The position numbers and the translations under genes were made by a program. From assembly GCA_003167555.1 (NCBI GenBank), contig PMSN01000008.1, positions 1 through 64,000 on the forward strand: a DNA stretch of 64,000 bases. The letters run 5' to 3'. This document shows positions 36,216 through 45,097 of the stretch, one piece after another. The stretch's first letter is position 1. Every line of letters begins with the position of its first letter. Under the pieces are notes generated by a model. That model was not told the origin of the DNA, did no database searches, and saw only the letters and a list, made by a program, of their open reading frames with translations. The stretch comes from Spartobacteria bacterium (GTDB lineage: Bacteria > Verrucomicrobiota > Verrucomicrobiia > Chthoniobacterales > UBA10450).

Positions 36216-37444
36216 TTCTGCTGACGCATCCTTTTGGAAACGCCAACGTGCGCGCGGTCCTGGACGCGCTCGATCACCACGCATTGCTGGCGCAATTCGT
36301 GACCGCGCTCGGCTGGTCGAATAGTTCGCCACTGGTGCACGCGCTGCCCGCAAGTCTGCGCGCGCAATTGGAGCGGCGCGGCTACGATCTGCCGCACTAC
36401 AAAATCAAGACTCATCCCGGGCGCGAGATCGTGCGGCTGCTCGCGGAAAGACTTCAACAACGCTGGTTGCTCCGGCACGAAACGGGATTTGCCAGCATCG
36501 ATCGAGTCTGGCGCGGCGTGGACGAAATCGCCGCCGCCTATCTCCAGCGCGAGCACGAACGCCTCAAAGTCCGCGCCGTTTATGCCTACGAAGATTGCGC
36601 CGTGCGTTTGTTCGAGACCGCGCATCAACTCGGGATCCGGTGCGTCTACGATTTGCCGATCGCGTACTGGGAAACGGCGCGGCAACTTTTGCAAAATGAA
36701 GCGGCGCGTTACCCCGACTGGGAACCGACGCTTGGCGGGACGCGCGATTCCGCCGAAAAACTTGCGCGCAAAACCCGTGAACTGGAACTCGCTCAACTTG
36801 TCGTTTGCCCGAGCACGTTCGTCCTCGATTCATTGCCGGAGAAAACGCGGCTGGAGAAGCCTTGTCTCGTGGTCTCGTTCGGCTCGCCCTCGCAAAACGA
36901 AACCGCCTCTCCAAAACCAGAGCGAGCCGGCAGACCGATCCGCTTCCTTTTTGCGGGAGCGCTCACTCAACGAAAAGGCCTGGCCGATCTTTTCGCCGCG
37001 ATGAAGTTGGTCGAATCGAAAGAAGTCGAGCTCGTCGTGATGGGCTCGCTCGTGATGCCGATGGAATTTTACCGGAAGGAATTCGCCCACTTCACCTACG
37101 AAGCCCCGCGCGAACACGCCGCCGTCCTCCGGCTGATGCAGTCGTGCGATGTCCTCGTGCTGCCCTCGATCGTGGAAGGCCGCGCGCTCGTCCAACAGGA
37201 GGCGATGGCTTGCGGACTGCCGCTGATCGTGACGCGGAACGCGGGCGGTGAAGACTTGATTATCGAGGGCGAAACGGGCTTCCTGGTTCCGGCAGGGTCA
37301 CCGGCGGCTCTCGCGGAAAAGATCGAATGGTTCGGGCAAAATGCGGCGCGGCTGCCTGCAATGAGCCGGGCAGCGCGCGCGAAAGCTGCTGAGTTTACCT
37401 GGCCCGACTACGGCGAAAAAATCCTCCATGCAATCGGACACTGA
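36212..37444 (+). CDS. Glycosyltransferase family 4
   Basis: 410 residues from the ATG at 36212 (ATGA overlap with the previous stop); 92 extra upstream codons in the same frame are a shadow of that gene. MILLTHPFGNANVRAVLDAL opens the acceptor half. The donor half has IRFLFAGALTQRKGLADLFAAM and PSIVEGRALVQQEAMACGLPLIVT with an E-x7-E motif, then GGEDLIIEGETGFLVPAGSPAAL. Overlaps the next gene by 17 bases. Confidence 0.92.
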   Translation: MILLTHPFGNANVRAVLDALDHHALLAQFVTALGWSNSSPLVHALPASLRAQLERRGYDLPHYKIKTHPGREIVRLLAERLQQRWLLRHETGFASIDRVWRGVDEIAAAYLQREHERLKVRAVYAYEDCAVRLFETAHQLGIRCVYDLPIAYWETARQLLQNEAARYPDWEPTLGGTRDSAEKLARKTRELELAQLVVCPSTFVLDSLPEKTRLEKPCLVVSFGSPSQNETASPKPERAGRPIRFLFAGALTQRKGLADLFAAMKLVESKEVELVVMGSLVMPMEFYRKEFAHFTYEAPREHAAVLRLMQSCDVLVLPSIVEGRALVQQEAMACGLPLIVTRNAGGEDLIIEGETGFLVPAGSPAALAEKIEWFGQNAARLPAMSRAARAKAAEFTWPDYGEKILHAIGH

Positions 37445-38861
37445 CAAACTCACGATCAAACACATCAAGTGGCTGATCTGGCTTTATTTCTGGCTCCTCA
37501 TTTTTGAAGGAACCTTCCGGAAATGGATCCTGCCGCAATACTCGGACCTGCTCCTGGTCGTTCGCGACCCGGTGGTGGTGGCGATTTACGTGCTCGCGCT
37601 CAAAGCGAAGGTCTTTCCGCGCAACGGCTACATCCTTTGGCTCGGCATCATTGGCGCTCTCTCCTGGATCGTCTCACTCATTGTGTTGGAACCGTACCTC
37701 TCCCTCAAGCCGCTCATCCTCGTTACCGGATACGGATTCCGATCCAATTTTGTTCATTTGCCGCTCATTTTCGTCATCGGAAAAATCTTCGACCTTGACG
37801 ATGTAAAGAAACTCGGCTGGTGGGTTCTGCTTTGTTTGATTCCGATGGCCGTTCTCCTCGCGATTCAGTTCAACGCGGCCCCGGATGCTTTTATTAATCG
37901 CACCGCGGGCATCGGAGAGACCCAGCAAATCACCGCCGGCGGCGGCAAAATCCGGCCGCCCGGGACATTTTCGTTTGTGTCGGGCGTGATCTTTTACGCC
38001 GCGCTCGCGGCCGCGTATCTCCTTTATGGATCGCTGACGCGCGGATTTTACCGCAACTGGCTTCTCTTCAGCGCGGGTCTCGCCCTCGTCGTGACCATCG
38101 GCGTTTCGGGCAGCCGCTCCGTTCTTCTGGCCGTGCTTGTGGTCATCTCTTCGTTGCTTGCCATCATTTTCATCCGTCCCAAAGCGATGAATCAGTTCGG
38201 ACGCAACCTTCTGATCGCGGTAGTAGTCGTGTTGATCGTGACACGCCTCCCTGTTTTCAAGGAAGGCGTGCAGATTCTTTCCGATCGCTTCACGGACACG
38301 GCCGAGGCGGAAGAGACTTCGATCGCCGGCGGATTGATAGCGCGAATGTTTAGCGGCTTTACGGAGGCATTCCAGCTCATGCCCCAGGCGCCCATCGGGG
38401 GTTACGGCCTGGGCATCGGCACGAATGGCGGCGCGAAGTTTTTGACCGGCCGCTCCGTCTTCCTCTTATGCGAAGGGGAATGGGGCCGCGTTGTCCTGGA
38501 GAGCGGGCCGATCCTTGGGCTCGCCTATTTGTTCTGGCGAACTTTACTGACCGTGAAGCTGGGCCTTCTCAGCTTTAGAAAACTCACGCAGGGCGAGATT
38601 TTCCCCATCATGTTTTTTGCCGCGGGATTCATCTCGCTCTTGAACGGCCAGTTTGGCCAGCCCACGAATCTTGGCTTTGCCGTGTTCGTTTGCGGCCTTT
38701 GTCTGGCCTTCATGAACAAAGAGCCGGCGGAGTCGGAAACAAAACTTCTGGAGCCGGAGCGGCGGCCGCGTCGCGACACAGCCCGACGCTCCCGCTACGC
38801 GGAGCGGCTCCATCATTCTTCGGCCACGCCTCGCAATTCCGATGATTCTTTTGATCGGTAA
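37428..38861 (+). CDS. O-antigen polymerase/ligase-like membrane protein (Wzy-type)
   Basis: 477 residues with about 10-12 membrane helices and a periplasmic loop with RTAGIGETQQITAGGGKIRPPGTFSF, followed by a second long loop (VFKEGVQILSDRFTDTAEAEE to GYGLGIGTNGG). The pattern with GSRS after a helix and GYGLGIG resembles Wzy_C-type ligases and polymerases. It probably polymerises the repeat unit at the periplasmic face. The last 40 residues are Arg/Ser-rich and coincide with a small GCTCC/GGAGC hairpin that may derive from a dispersed repeat. Overlaps the next gene by 20 bases. A second protein of this type lies at 48742. Confidence 0.82.
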   Translation: MQSDTDKLTIKHIKWLIWLYFWLLIFEGTFRKWILPQYSDLLLVVRDPVVVAIYVLALKAKVFPRNGYILWLGIIGALSWIVSLIVLEPYLSLKPLILVTGYGFRSNFVHLPLIFVIGKIFDLDDVKKLGWWVLLCLIPMAVLLAIQFNAAPDAFINRTAGIGETQQITAGGGKIRPPGTFSFVSGVIFYAALAAAYLLYGSLTRGFYRNWLLFSAGLALVVTIGVSGSRSVLLAVLVVISSLLAIIFIRPKAMNQFGRNLLIAVVVVLIVTRLPVFKEGVQILSDRFTDTAEAEETSIAGGLIARMFSGFTEAFQLMPQAPIGGYGLGIGTNGGAKFLTGRSVFLLCEGEWGRVVLESGPILGLAYLFWRTLLTVKLGLLSFRKLTQGEIFPIMFFAAGFISLLNGQFGQPTNLGFAVFVCGLCLAFMNKEPAESETKLLEPERRPRRDTARRSRYAERLHHSSATPRNSDDSFDR

Positions 38862-39966
38862 CTATTCGCTCGATCGACAGCAAAGCATGCAGCGGTTCGC
38901 CACGATGATGATCGAGGGCCTGGCCGCGGCGGGCGTTCCCGCGGAGCTGATCCAGCCGCGGACCTTCTTCGGGCGTTTTCGCTCTGCAGGCGGCTTCATC
39001 GCGAAGTGGCTGGGGTATATCGACAAATTTATTCTTTTTCGGCGCCAGCTCGGGAAAAAAATCGCGGGACGTCCCGCCATCGTTCACATCTGCGACCATT
39101 CGAATGCGATGTATGCCAAATGGATTCGCGAGGTTCCCGTCGTCGTGACCTGCCACGATCTGCTTGCGGTGCGCGGCGCGCTGGGTGAACCGACCGATTG
39201 TCCCGCCAGCGTCACCGGCAAAATGCTGCAACGCTGGATCGTGGCCGGACTCGAGCACGCGGCCCTGGTTGCTTGCGATTCGAAGGCGACATTGGCGGAT
39301 GCGGAACGTCTGGTGGCGCACAAGAACGGATCGCCAAAGCTGGCAGCCGTGACGCTGGGTTTGAGTTACCCCTATCGCAAGTTGCCTCCCGAGGAAGCGC
39401 GGGCGCGACTGGCGGCTTCTTCCCTCATCGATCCGGATGCGCCGTTTGTTCTGCACGTCGGCTCGAACTTGCGCCGGAAAAACCGCGAAGGCGTTTTGCG
39501 GATTTTTGCGCGCTGCCAAGATCAATGGAAAGGGTCGCTGGTTTTCGCCGGCGAACGGCTCACGGAATCCTTGCACTCGTTAGGCCGGGAACTCGGAGTC
39601 GCGGACCGCATCGTCGAAGTGCCCGAGACCCCGAACGAATTGCTCGAAGCGCTTTACAATTGCGCGACGGCGCTTCTTTTCCCTTCGACCTGCGAAGGAT
39701 TTGGCTGGCCCATCGCCGAGGCGCACGCCTGCGGTTGCCCCGTTATTTGCACTGACCGCGAGCCGATGATCGAAGTGGCCGGCAGCGCCGCGCTCACGCG
39801 CAAGATCGACGACGAAGCGGGATTTGCCGCGGACCTCCTCCGCCTGACGAATTGGGCGGAACGCGAGCGTTACAGTATCAAAGCGCTTGAGAACTCCAGA
39901 CGATTCTCCGCGACGCGCATGATCTCGGAATATCGCGAACTATACCGCACACTTGCGCCGGCCTGA
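38842..39966 (+). CDS. Glycosyltransferase family 4
   Basis: 374 residues. N-terminal LLIGNYSLDRQQSMQRFA, then HICDHSNAMYAKW and VVTCHDLLAVRGALGE (acceptor half), LHVGSNLRRKNREGVLRIFA, and the E-x7-E donor motif in CEGFGWPIAEAHACGCPVICT. The pattern resembles mannosyltransferase-like GT4 enzymes. The stop TGA shares its final A with the next ATG (TGATG), so translation is coupled to the acyltransferase. Confidence 0.92.
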   Translation: MILLIGNYSLDRQQSMQRFATMMIEGLAAAGVPAELIQPRTFFGRFRSAGGFIAKWLGYIDKFILFRRQLGKKIAGRPAIVHICDHSNAMYAKWIREVPVVVTCHDLLAVRGALGEPTDCPASVTGKMLQRWIVAGLEHAALVACDSKATLADAERLVAHKNGSPKLAAVTLGLSYPYRKLPPEEARARLAASSLIDPDAPFVLHVGSNLRRKNREGVLRIFARCQDQWKGSLVFAGERLTESLHSLGRELGVADRIVEVPETPNELLEALYNCATALLFPSTCEGFGWPIAEAHACGCPVICTDREPMIEVAGSAALTRKIDDEAGFAADLLRLTNWAERERYSIKALENSRRFSATRMISEYRELYRTLAPA

Positions 39967-40631
39967 TGAAACAAATCCTGATGTTCCTTTCGTTCCTGCT
40001 TCCGTGGTCGCTGCGGCGTTCGTTTCTCGAGAAGCAGTTTGGCTATTCCATTCATCCCACCAGCCACATTGGCTTCGCCTGGATTCTCCCGCGCCGGCTT
40101 ATCATGGAGGAGCATTCCCGCATCGGGCATTTCACGCTCTGCAAGAACATCGATCTTTTGCATCTCGGTGCGCACGCCATCATCGGCCAATTGAATTGGA
40201 TCACCGGCTTCCCCAGCGGTAACAGCCGGCATTTCGCGCATCAGACGGACCGGCGGCCCGAGTTGATCGTCGAGACTCACGCCGGAATCAGCAGCCGGCA
40301 TTTGATCGATTGCACCGCGCGCGTGCGCATCGGCGCGTTCGCCACCGTCGGCGGATTTCGCTCGCAGCTTCTTACCCATACGATCGATCTCGCCGCGGGC
40401 CGGCAATCGGCCGAGCCGATCGACATCGGAGAATATTGCTTCACCGGCACGAATGCCGTGGTGCTCGGCGGCAGCTCTCTTCCACACCACTCGGTGCTCG
40501 GCGCTCAATCGCTTCTCAACAAGAAGTGGGATCAATCCTATCAGCTTTACGGGGGCGTTCCGGCGAAACCATTGAAGCAGCTATCACCGGAAATAGAATA
40601 CTTTCGCCGCACCCAGGGATTTGTTTGGTGA
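39966..40631 (+). CDS. Left-handed beta-helix acyltransferase (hexapeptide repeat)
   Basis: 221 residues. Hexapeptide-type turns run through the protein: SHIGFAWILP, RIGHFTLCKNIDLLHLGAHAIIGQLNW, ARVRIGAFATVGGF, IDIGEYCFTGTNAVVLGGSSLPHHSVLGAQSLL, then the family-typical end YGGVPAKPLK. Such enzymes use acetyl-CoA to O- or N-acetylate sugars. A hydrophobic N-terminus (ILMFLSFLLPWSL) may bind the membrane. It is one of two such enzymes in the locus and likely decorates the EPS. Confidence 0.87.
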   Translation: MKQILMFLSFLLPWSLRRSFLEKQFGYSIHPTSHIGFAWILPRRLIMEEHSRIGHFTLCKNIDLLHLGAHAIIGQLNWITGFPSGNSRHFAHQTDRRPELIVETHAGISSRHLIDCTARVRIGAFATVGGFRSQLLTHTIDLAAGRQSAEPIDIGEYCFTGTNAVVLGGSSLPHHSVLGAQSLLNKKWDQSYQLYGGVPAKPLKQLSPEIEYFRRTQGFVW

Positions 40632-40639
40632 CCTTCGAG

Positions 40640-41500
40640 ATGAAACGATCCACCATTCGCAGTCTTGGCCGGTTATTGCCGGGCCGTGTTCGCGAACGCG
40701 CCAAACGCCATTTCTTAAGACAATCGATCGACCAGGTAAAAACCCGGTTCACGCTGGAGGAATCGCCCTCTGCCATCGTTTGCCGGGTTGATGATGCACT
40801 CTCCTTTTCGGCGCCCATCGCCTGCAAGAATGATCTGGTGCACTACACAACTTCGTTTGAAGGCCGGGCCGAATTTGCCGCGCTTTCGGATGCAGCGACA
40901 TCCCAGGGCGGTGTCTTGTTCGACGTCGGTGCGCATTGCGGTCTGATCTCCGCTCTCTGGTGTGCGGCGAAACCTCGCAATCGGGTTTTTAGTTTCGAGC
41001 CATCTCCTGCGCTAGTCCGGCGTTTGGCCGAAATCCGAGAGTTAAATCACTTCGACGATCGGATGAATATTAACCAGATCGGCATTGGGGAATCGAATGG
41101 CACCGCCGGGATGCTCATGGACCCGGCCAGCGGTTTTGTCCAAAGCCGGCACTTCGATCATACGATGTGGTCGGTGCCCGAATCCATCGAGGTGGCGATC
41201 GAAAGCATCGAGGCTGCCTCTGTTCGCCTCAAAGTTATCCCGGATTTTATCAAGCTCGATATCGAAGGATACGAATACGAAGCGATCAAAGGATCCGCCT
41301 CATTTCTCTCCCAGCACAGGCCGGCGATATTCCTCGAGCTGCATTTGAATTACCTGGAGCAACGAAAGCTTTCTCCGAAAACCGTCGTCGAGCGTCTCCA
41401 GCAATGTGGTTACTCATTTTTCACCTATGGAGGTACGGAGCTGAAAGAAGCGGATGTTTACGGCGCACCGCTCGCCATTTTCCACGTTGTGGCAAAGTAA
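40640..41500 (+). CDS. FkbM-family methyltransferase
   Basis: 286 residues from the ATG at 40640; a GTG at 40628 overlapping the previous stop as GTGA is a real alternative. SAM-binding VLFDVGAHCGLISALWCA (motif I), VFSFEPSPALVRRL (strand 2 acid), then FIKLDIEGYEYEAIKGSASFL, the FkbM hallmark DIEG-E-E, and PAIFLELHLNYLE. FkbM proteins O-methylate sugars and related hydroxyls. Position in the EPS operon indicates a methylated sugar or glycolipid, exact target unknown. Confidence 0.9.
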   Translation: MKRSTIRSLGRLLPGRVRERAKRHFLRQSIDQVKTRFTLEESPSAIVCRVDDALSFSAPIACKNDLVHYTTSFEGRAEFAALSDAATSQGGVLFDVGAHCGLISALWCAAKPRNRVFSFEPSPALVRRLAEIRELNHFDDRMNINQIGIGESNGTAGMLMDPASGFVQSRHFDHTMWSVPESIEVAIESIEAASVRLKVIPDFIKLDIEGYEYEAIKGSASFLSQHRPAIFLELHLNYLEQRKLSPKTVVERLQQCGYSFFTYGGTELKEADVYGAPLAIFHVVAK

Positions 41501-41536
41501 GAAGAACGAAGGCGACCTCGTTCGCGATAATCCAAC

Positions 41537-43354
41537 ATGTGCGGGATCGCAGCTCACTTCAATTCTAACGGCCGCGCGACGCCGCTCGATCTCGAGCTGA
41601 TTCACCATCGCGGTCCGGACTCGCGTGGCGAATGGACTTCGCCGGACGGCCGCTGCTGGCTGGGCAGCACGCGGCTGGCGATTGTCGATCTTTCGCCGAC
41701 GGGCGCGCAGCCGATGACAGACCCTGCCACGGGAAACGTGATCGTGGCGAACGGCGAGATCTACAATCACCGATCGGTACGCGAGCGCATCGGTCCAGGC
41801 GTGGCTTGGCGCGGCACGAGCGATACCGAGACACTCTTGCAGGGTTACGCGCGCTGGGGCCGCGACGTGGTGAACCATCTCAAGGGAATGTTCGCCTTCG
41901 CCATCTACGACGCCGGGCGGGCGGAATTATTTTTGGCGCGAGATCGGCTCGGGATAAAGCCGCTCTACTTCACCGCGGACGCCATCGGCTTTCGTGCGGC
42001 GTCGGAAGTTCGGATGCTCATCGATGGACCGCAATCCATCACGGCGAAATCTATTTCCGGTTATCTGCAATGGGGCGCCTGCCCGGAGCGCAATCTTCTC
42101 TACTCAAATATTCGTGTTTTGCCGGCGGGCCACGCCCTGATGATCGGCCCCGAGGGGCAAATGAAGACATGGCGATACTGGCCGGCGCGCGACGCGTTTA
42201 TTTCTTCGACCGATAATCTTGTTCGAGAATTGCGCAGCCTGATCGACAAGGCGGTCGATGAGCATCTGCTCTCCGACGTGCCGGTCGCGAGTTTCCTGAG
42301 CGGAGGAATCGACTCTTCGATCGTAACCGCGATCGCTGCTCAAAAACTCGAGAAGAAATTAAAGACATTCTCCGTTGGTTTCGACATCGCGGAATTTGAT
42401 GAGACCGCGATCGCACAAGAGATCGCGGATCGTTACGGGACCGAGCATCACCGGATCCAACTTTCGCAGGAAGAAGTGATTCACTCCGTGACCGAAGCGG
42501 TCGAGAAACTTGATTTGCCGTCGGTCGACGCGATCAACACCTACATCGTGTCGCGCGCGGTCGCGTCTCACGGAGTAAAGGTGGCGCTGTCAGGACTCGG
42601 CGGCGACGAACTGTTCGGCGGTTATCCCAGTTTCCGCGATGTCCCGCGGCTGAAGCTGATCGCACGGTTGCCGCGCGCATTGCGCAGGGTGCTTGGCGCG
42701 GCGGCCAGCTTGGGCGAGCGACTGGCCGATCTTCCCGGCAATCTCGACGCAGGCGAGCTGGCCAGATGGCGCCGCCGGTTTTTCAGCGATGAGATGATCC
42801 GATGCGCCGGACTTCCGAACGCGTCTGCTCCATTCGAATGCCCGGTCGCGTTGCCCGACGATTTCGCGCGAATCAGTTGGGCGGAACTCACGGGCTACCT
42901 GCGTCGCATGCTGCTGCGCGACGCGGACCAAATGAGCATGGCCGTTTCGCTCGAGCTGCGCGTCCCGTTCCTCGATCACGAGTTGGTCGAGTACGTGCTG
43001 GGACTTCCCGCGGCGGCGAAGAAAAAATATCCGGGCGTGAAAGGCCTGCTCGTTGAAGCGTGCCGCGATCTCCTACCTTCTTCCGTTTACGAACGTCCCA
43101 AGGCCGGTTTCGTTTTGCCGATGAAGCACTGGATGCATGGGCCGCTCGCTGCGTTTGTAAACGAAGGACTTCGCGAAACGACCGCGCGCCAGTTGCTGCC
43201 GGAAACTTTCGTCGACGAAATGAACGAAGCATTTCGGCGCGAGCGTCTTCATTGGACGCGATTGTGGAGCCTCGTGGTGCTGGGCCATTATGCGAAGCGG
43301 CGGCAGCTAGTTCGCTCTCCGGATGAAAATCCTGCGATCCATTCACACAGTTAA
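41537..43354 (+). CDS. asnB: Asparagine synthase (glutamine-hydrolysing)
   Basis: 605 residues. MCGIAAHF exposes the catalytic Cys2 after Met removal. The class II glutaminase half has HHRGPDS, STRLAIVDLSPTGAQPM and ANGEIYNH, and FARD-type LARDRLGIKPLY. The synthetase half has the ATP pyrophosphatase loop FLSGGIDSS and LSGLGGDELFGGYPSF, then LRRMLLRDADQMSMAVSLELRVPFLDHELVEYVL. AsnB-type enzymes in EPS clusters often amidate uronic acids or related groups rather than making asparagine for the cell; that role is inferred here from context. Overlaps the next glycosyltransferase gene by 32 bases. Confidence 0.95.
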   Translation: MCGIAAHFNSNGRATPLDLELIHHRGPDSRGEWTSPDGRCWLGSTRLAIVDLSPTGAQPMTDPATGNVIVANGEIYNHRSVRERIGPGVAWRGTSDTETLLQGYARWGRDVVNHLKGMFAFAIYDAGRAELFLARDRLGIKPLYFTADAIGFRAASEVRMLIDGPQSITAKSISGYLQWGACPERNLLYSNIRVLPAGHALMIGPEGQMKTWRYWPARDAFISSTDNLVRELRSLIDKAVDEHLLSDVPVASFLSGGIDSSIVTAIAAQKLEKKLKTFSVGFDIAEFDETAIAQEIADRYGTEHHRIQLSQEEVIHSVTEAVEKLDLPSVDAINTYIVSRAVASHGVKVALSGLGGDELFGGYPSFRDVPRLKLIARLPRALRRVLGAAASLGERLADLPGNLDAGELARWRRRFFSDEMIRCAGLPNASAPFECPVALPDDFARISWAELTGYLRRMLLRDADQMSMAVSLELRVPFLDHELVEYVLGLPAAAKKKYPGVKGLLVEACRDLLPSSVYERPKAGFVLPMKHWMHGPLAAFVNEGLRETTARQLLPETFVDEMNEAFRRERLHWTRLWSLVVLGHYAKRRQLVRSPDENPAIHSHS

Positions 43355-44483
43355 TCCCGCGCTCGGCGGTCCGATCGAGTCCGTGAAGCAATCGTCCGCC
43401 CTTCTCTCCCGGCGTGGGCACGTCGTGGAAATCATTTCGCTCGATGCGCCGGATGATCCCTGGGTGCGCGAGTCTCCGGTGCCGGTTCATGCGCTGGGTC
43501 CCGGCCGTGGTGGTTACGGATACGCGCCCCGGTTTTCCGATTGGATCAAGCAGCGGCACGCCGATTACGACGCAGTGATTGTGCATGGCATCTGGCAATA
43601 CAACAGCTTAGGCGTCTGGCGCGCCTTGCGCGGAACCGCGACGCCCTATTTTGTTTTTCCGCACGGCATGCTCGATCCGTGGTTTAAGCGCACTTATCCG
43701 CTCAAACATATTAAGAAATTACTCTATTGGCCGTGGGCCGAATATCGCGTGTTGCGCGATGCGGCGGCCGTCCTTTTTACCTCGGAGGAGGAACGCCGTT
43801 TGGCTCGCGAATCTTTCTCGCTCTACCGTTGCAAGGAAGTCGTGGTGAATTACGGCACCGCCGCGCCCGCGCTGGATTTGGAAAGTGCGCGGGAAGATTT
43901 CTTCCGGGATTTTCCCAAACTCCGCGGGCAGCATTTTCTTCTCTTCCTCGGTCGTCTCCACGTGAAGAAAGGCTGCGACATTCTGATCGAAGCATTCGCC
44001 GCGCTTCTCAGTTCCTCTGGCCGGAATGCGCCCCTCCATCTGGTCCTCGCCGGCCCCTGCGCCGATGCAGAATACTTGCTCCACTTGAAACAGCTGGTCG
44101 CGGCCGCCACAAAAGATGACGGCTCAATCACGTTCACCGGCATGCTGACTGGCAATCGAAAATGGGGCGCCTTCAGCGCCGCGGAGGCGTTTGTCCTGCC
44201 GTCTCACCAGGAGAATTTCGGAATCGCCGTCGCCGAAGCCCTATCTTGCGGGACGCCGGTGCTCATCTCGAACAAGGTGAACATCTGGCGCGAAATTGAG
44301 GCGGACCAAGCGGGCTATGTTGAAAATGACGACCTCGCTGGGACCACGGCCTTGCTCAAACGCTGGGTTGCCACCGCGGCCGATATTCGGGTGGCGATGC
44401 AAAAGAACGCGAAGGAATGTTTCGCCCGCCGCTTCGAAATCGAGCGCGCCACTGATTCCTTACTGAAGGTTCTGCATCCGTGA
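43323..44483 (+). CDS. Glycosyltransferase family 4
   Basis: 386 residues, ATG inside the 3' end of asnB. KILRSIHTVNPALGGPIESVKQSSALLSRRGHVV is the typical GT4 start, then VHGIWQYNSLGVWRA and FPHGMLDPWFKR as in colanic-acid-type transferases. The donor half has LLFLGRLHVKKGCDILIEAF and PSHQENFGIAVAEALSCGTPVLIS with the E-x7-E pair. The WcaF-like acetyltransferase and WcaI-like transferase further on support a colanic-acid-like assembly module. Confidence 0.93.
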   Translation: MKILRSIHTVNPALGGPIESVKQSSALLSRRGHVVEIISLDAPDDPWVRESPVPVHALGPGRGGYGYAPRFSDWIKQRHADYDAVIVHGIWQYNSLGVWRALRGTATPYFVFPHGMLDPWFKRTYPLKHIKKLLYWPWAEYRVLRDAAAVLFTSEEERRLARESFSLYRCKEVVVNYGTAAPALDLESAREDFFRDFPKLRGQHFLLFLGRLHVKKGCDILIEAFAALLSSSGRNAPLHLVLAGPCADAEYLLHLKQLVAAATKDDGSITFTGMLTGNRKWGAFSAAEAFVLPSHQENFGIAVAEALSCGTPVLISNKVNIWREIEADQAGYVENDDLAGTTALLKRWVATAADIRVAMQKNAKECFARRFEIERATDSLLKVLHP

Positions 44484-44542
44484 AAATCCGTCCTCATCTG
44501 TGGCTGCCTTTCTGCTTTGGAACGTTTACCCTTTGATTTCCG

Positions 44543-45097
44543 ATGGAACAGAAAACACCGGTAAAGTTTGAGCAAAGCGTGGCGCAGGAATCGCCCTGGT
44601 CGTCCGGCGACCGGGCGTTGCGCTTACTCTGGGAATTTTGCTGGTTCGTCTTTTGCGTCTGGACGCCCAAGCCTGCCAACCCGTGGCGCCTTTTCTGGCT
44701 CGATGTCTTTGGCGCGAAGATCGAGGGCAAGCCGTTCGTGCATCAACGCGCGCGCATTGCCATCCCATGGCACTTGACTTTGCGCGACCGCGCCTGCCTC
44801 GGCGATCGCGCGAATGCCTACTCGTTAGGCGAAATTGAAATCGGGGCGCGCGCCACCGTCGCGCAGGAAGTTTATCTCAGCACCGGCAGCCATGATTTTT
44901 CGCACCCCGCGCTCCAATTAGTCACGGCGAAGATCACCATCGGCGACGATGCGTTTGTCGGGGCGCGCGCTTTCATCATGCCAGGCGTGGTGATCGGCGC
45001 GCGCAGCGTCATCGGCGCTTGTTCGGTCGTGACCAAGGACATTCCGCCCGACGTTTTCGCGGCCGGGAATCCCTGCAAAGTTCTCCGGCCGCGATGA
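44543..45097 (+). CDS. Putative colanic-acid-type acetyltransferase, WcaF-like
   Basis: 184 residues. An N-terminal helix (LRLLWEFCWFVFCVW) is followed by a hexapeptide beta-helix: DRACLGDRANAYSLGEIEIGARATVAQEVYLSTGSHDFSHPALQLVTAKITIGDDAFVGARAFIMPGVVIGARSVIGACSVVTKDIPPDVFAAGNPCKVLR. The GSHD and the AGNPCK end are as in WcaF/NodL-type O-acetyltransferases. It is preceded by a 59-base gap, the largest inside this part of the operon, and overlaps the next gene as ATGA. Confidence 0.9.
   Translation: MEQKTPVKFEQSVAQESPWSSGDRALRLLWEFCWFVFCVWTPKPANPWRLFWLDVFGAKIEGKPFVHQRARIAIPWHLTLRDRACLGDRANAYSLGEIEIGARATVAQEVYLSTGSHDFSHPALQLVTAKITIGDDAFVGARAFIMPGVVIGARSVIGACSVVTKDIPPDVFAAGNPCKVLRPR

Noticed and set aside
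44484-44542. Dispersed-repeat-like stretch before the WcaF-like gene
   Set aside because: It recalls short degenerate sequences seen between genes in related phyla, but there is no second copy in the window to support it.
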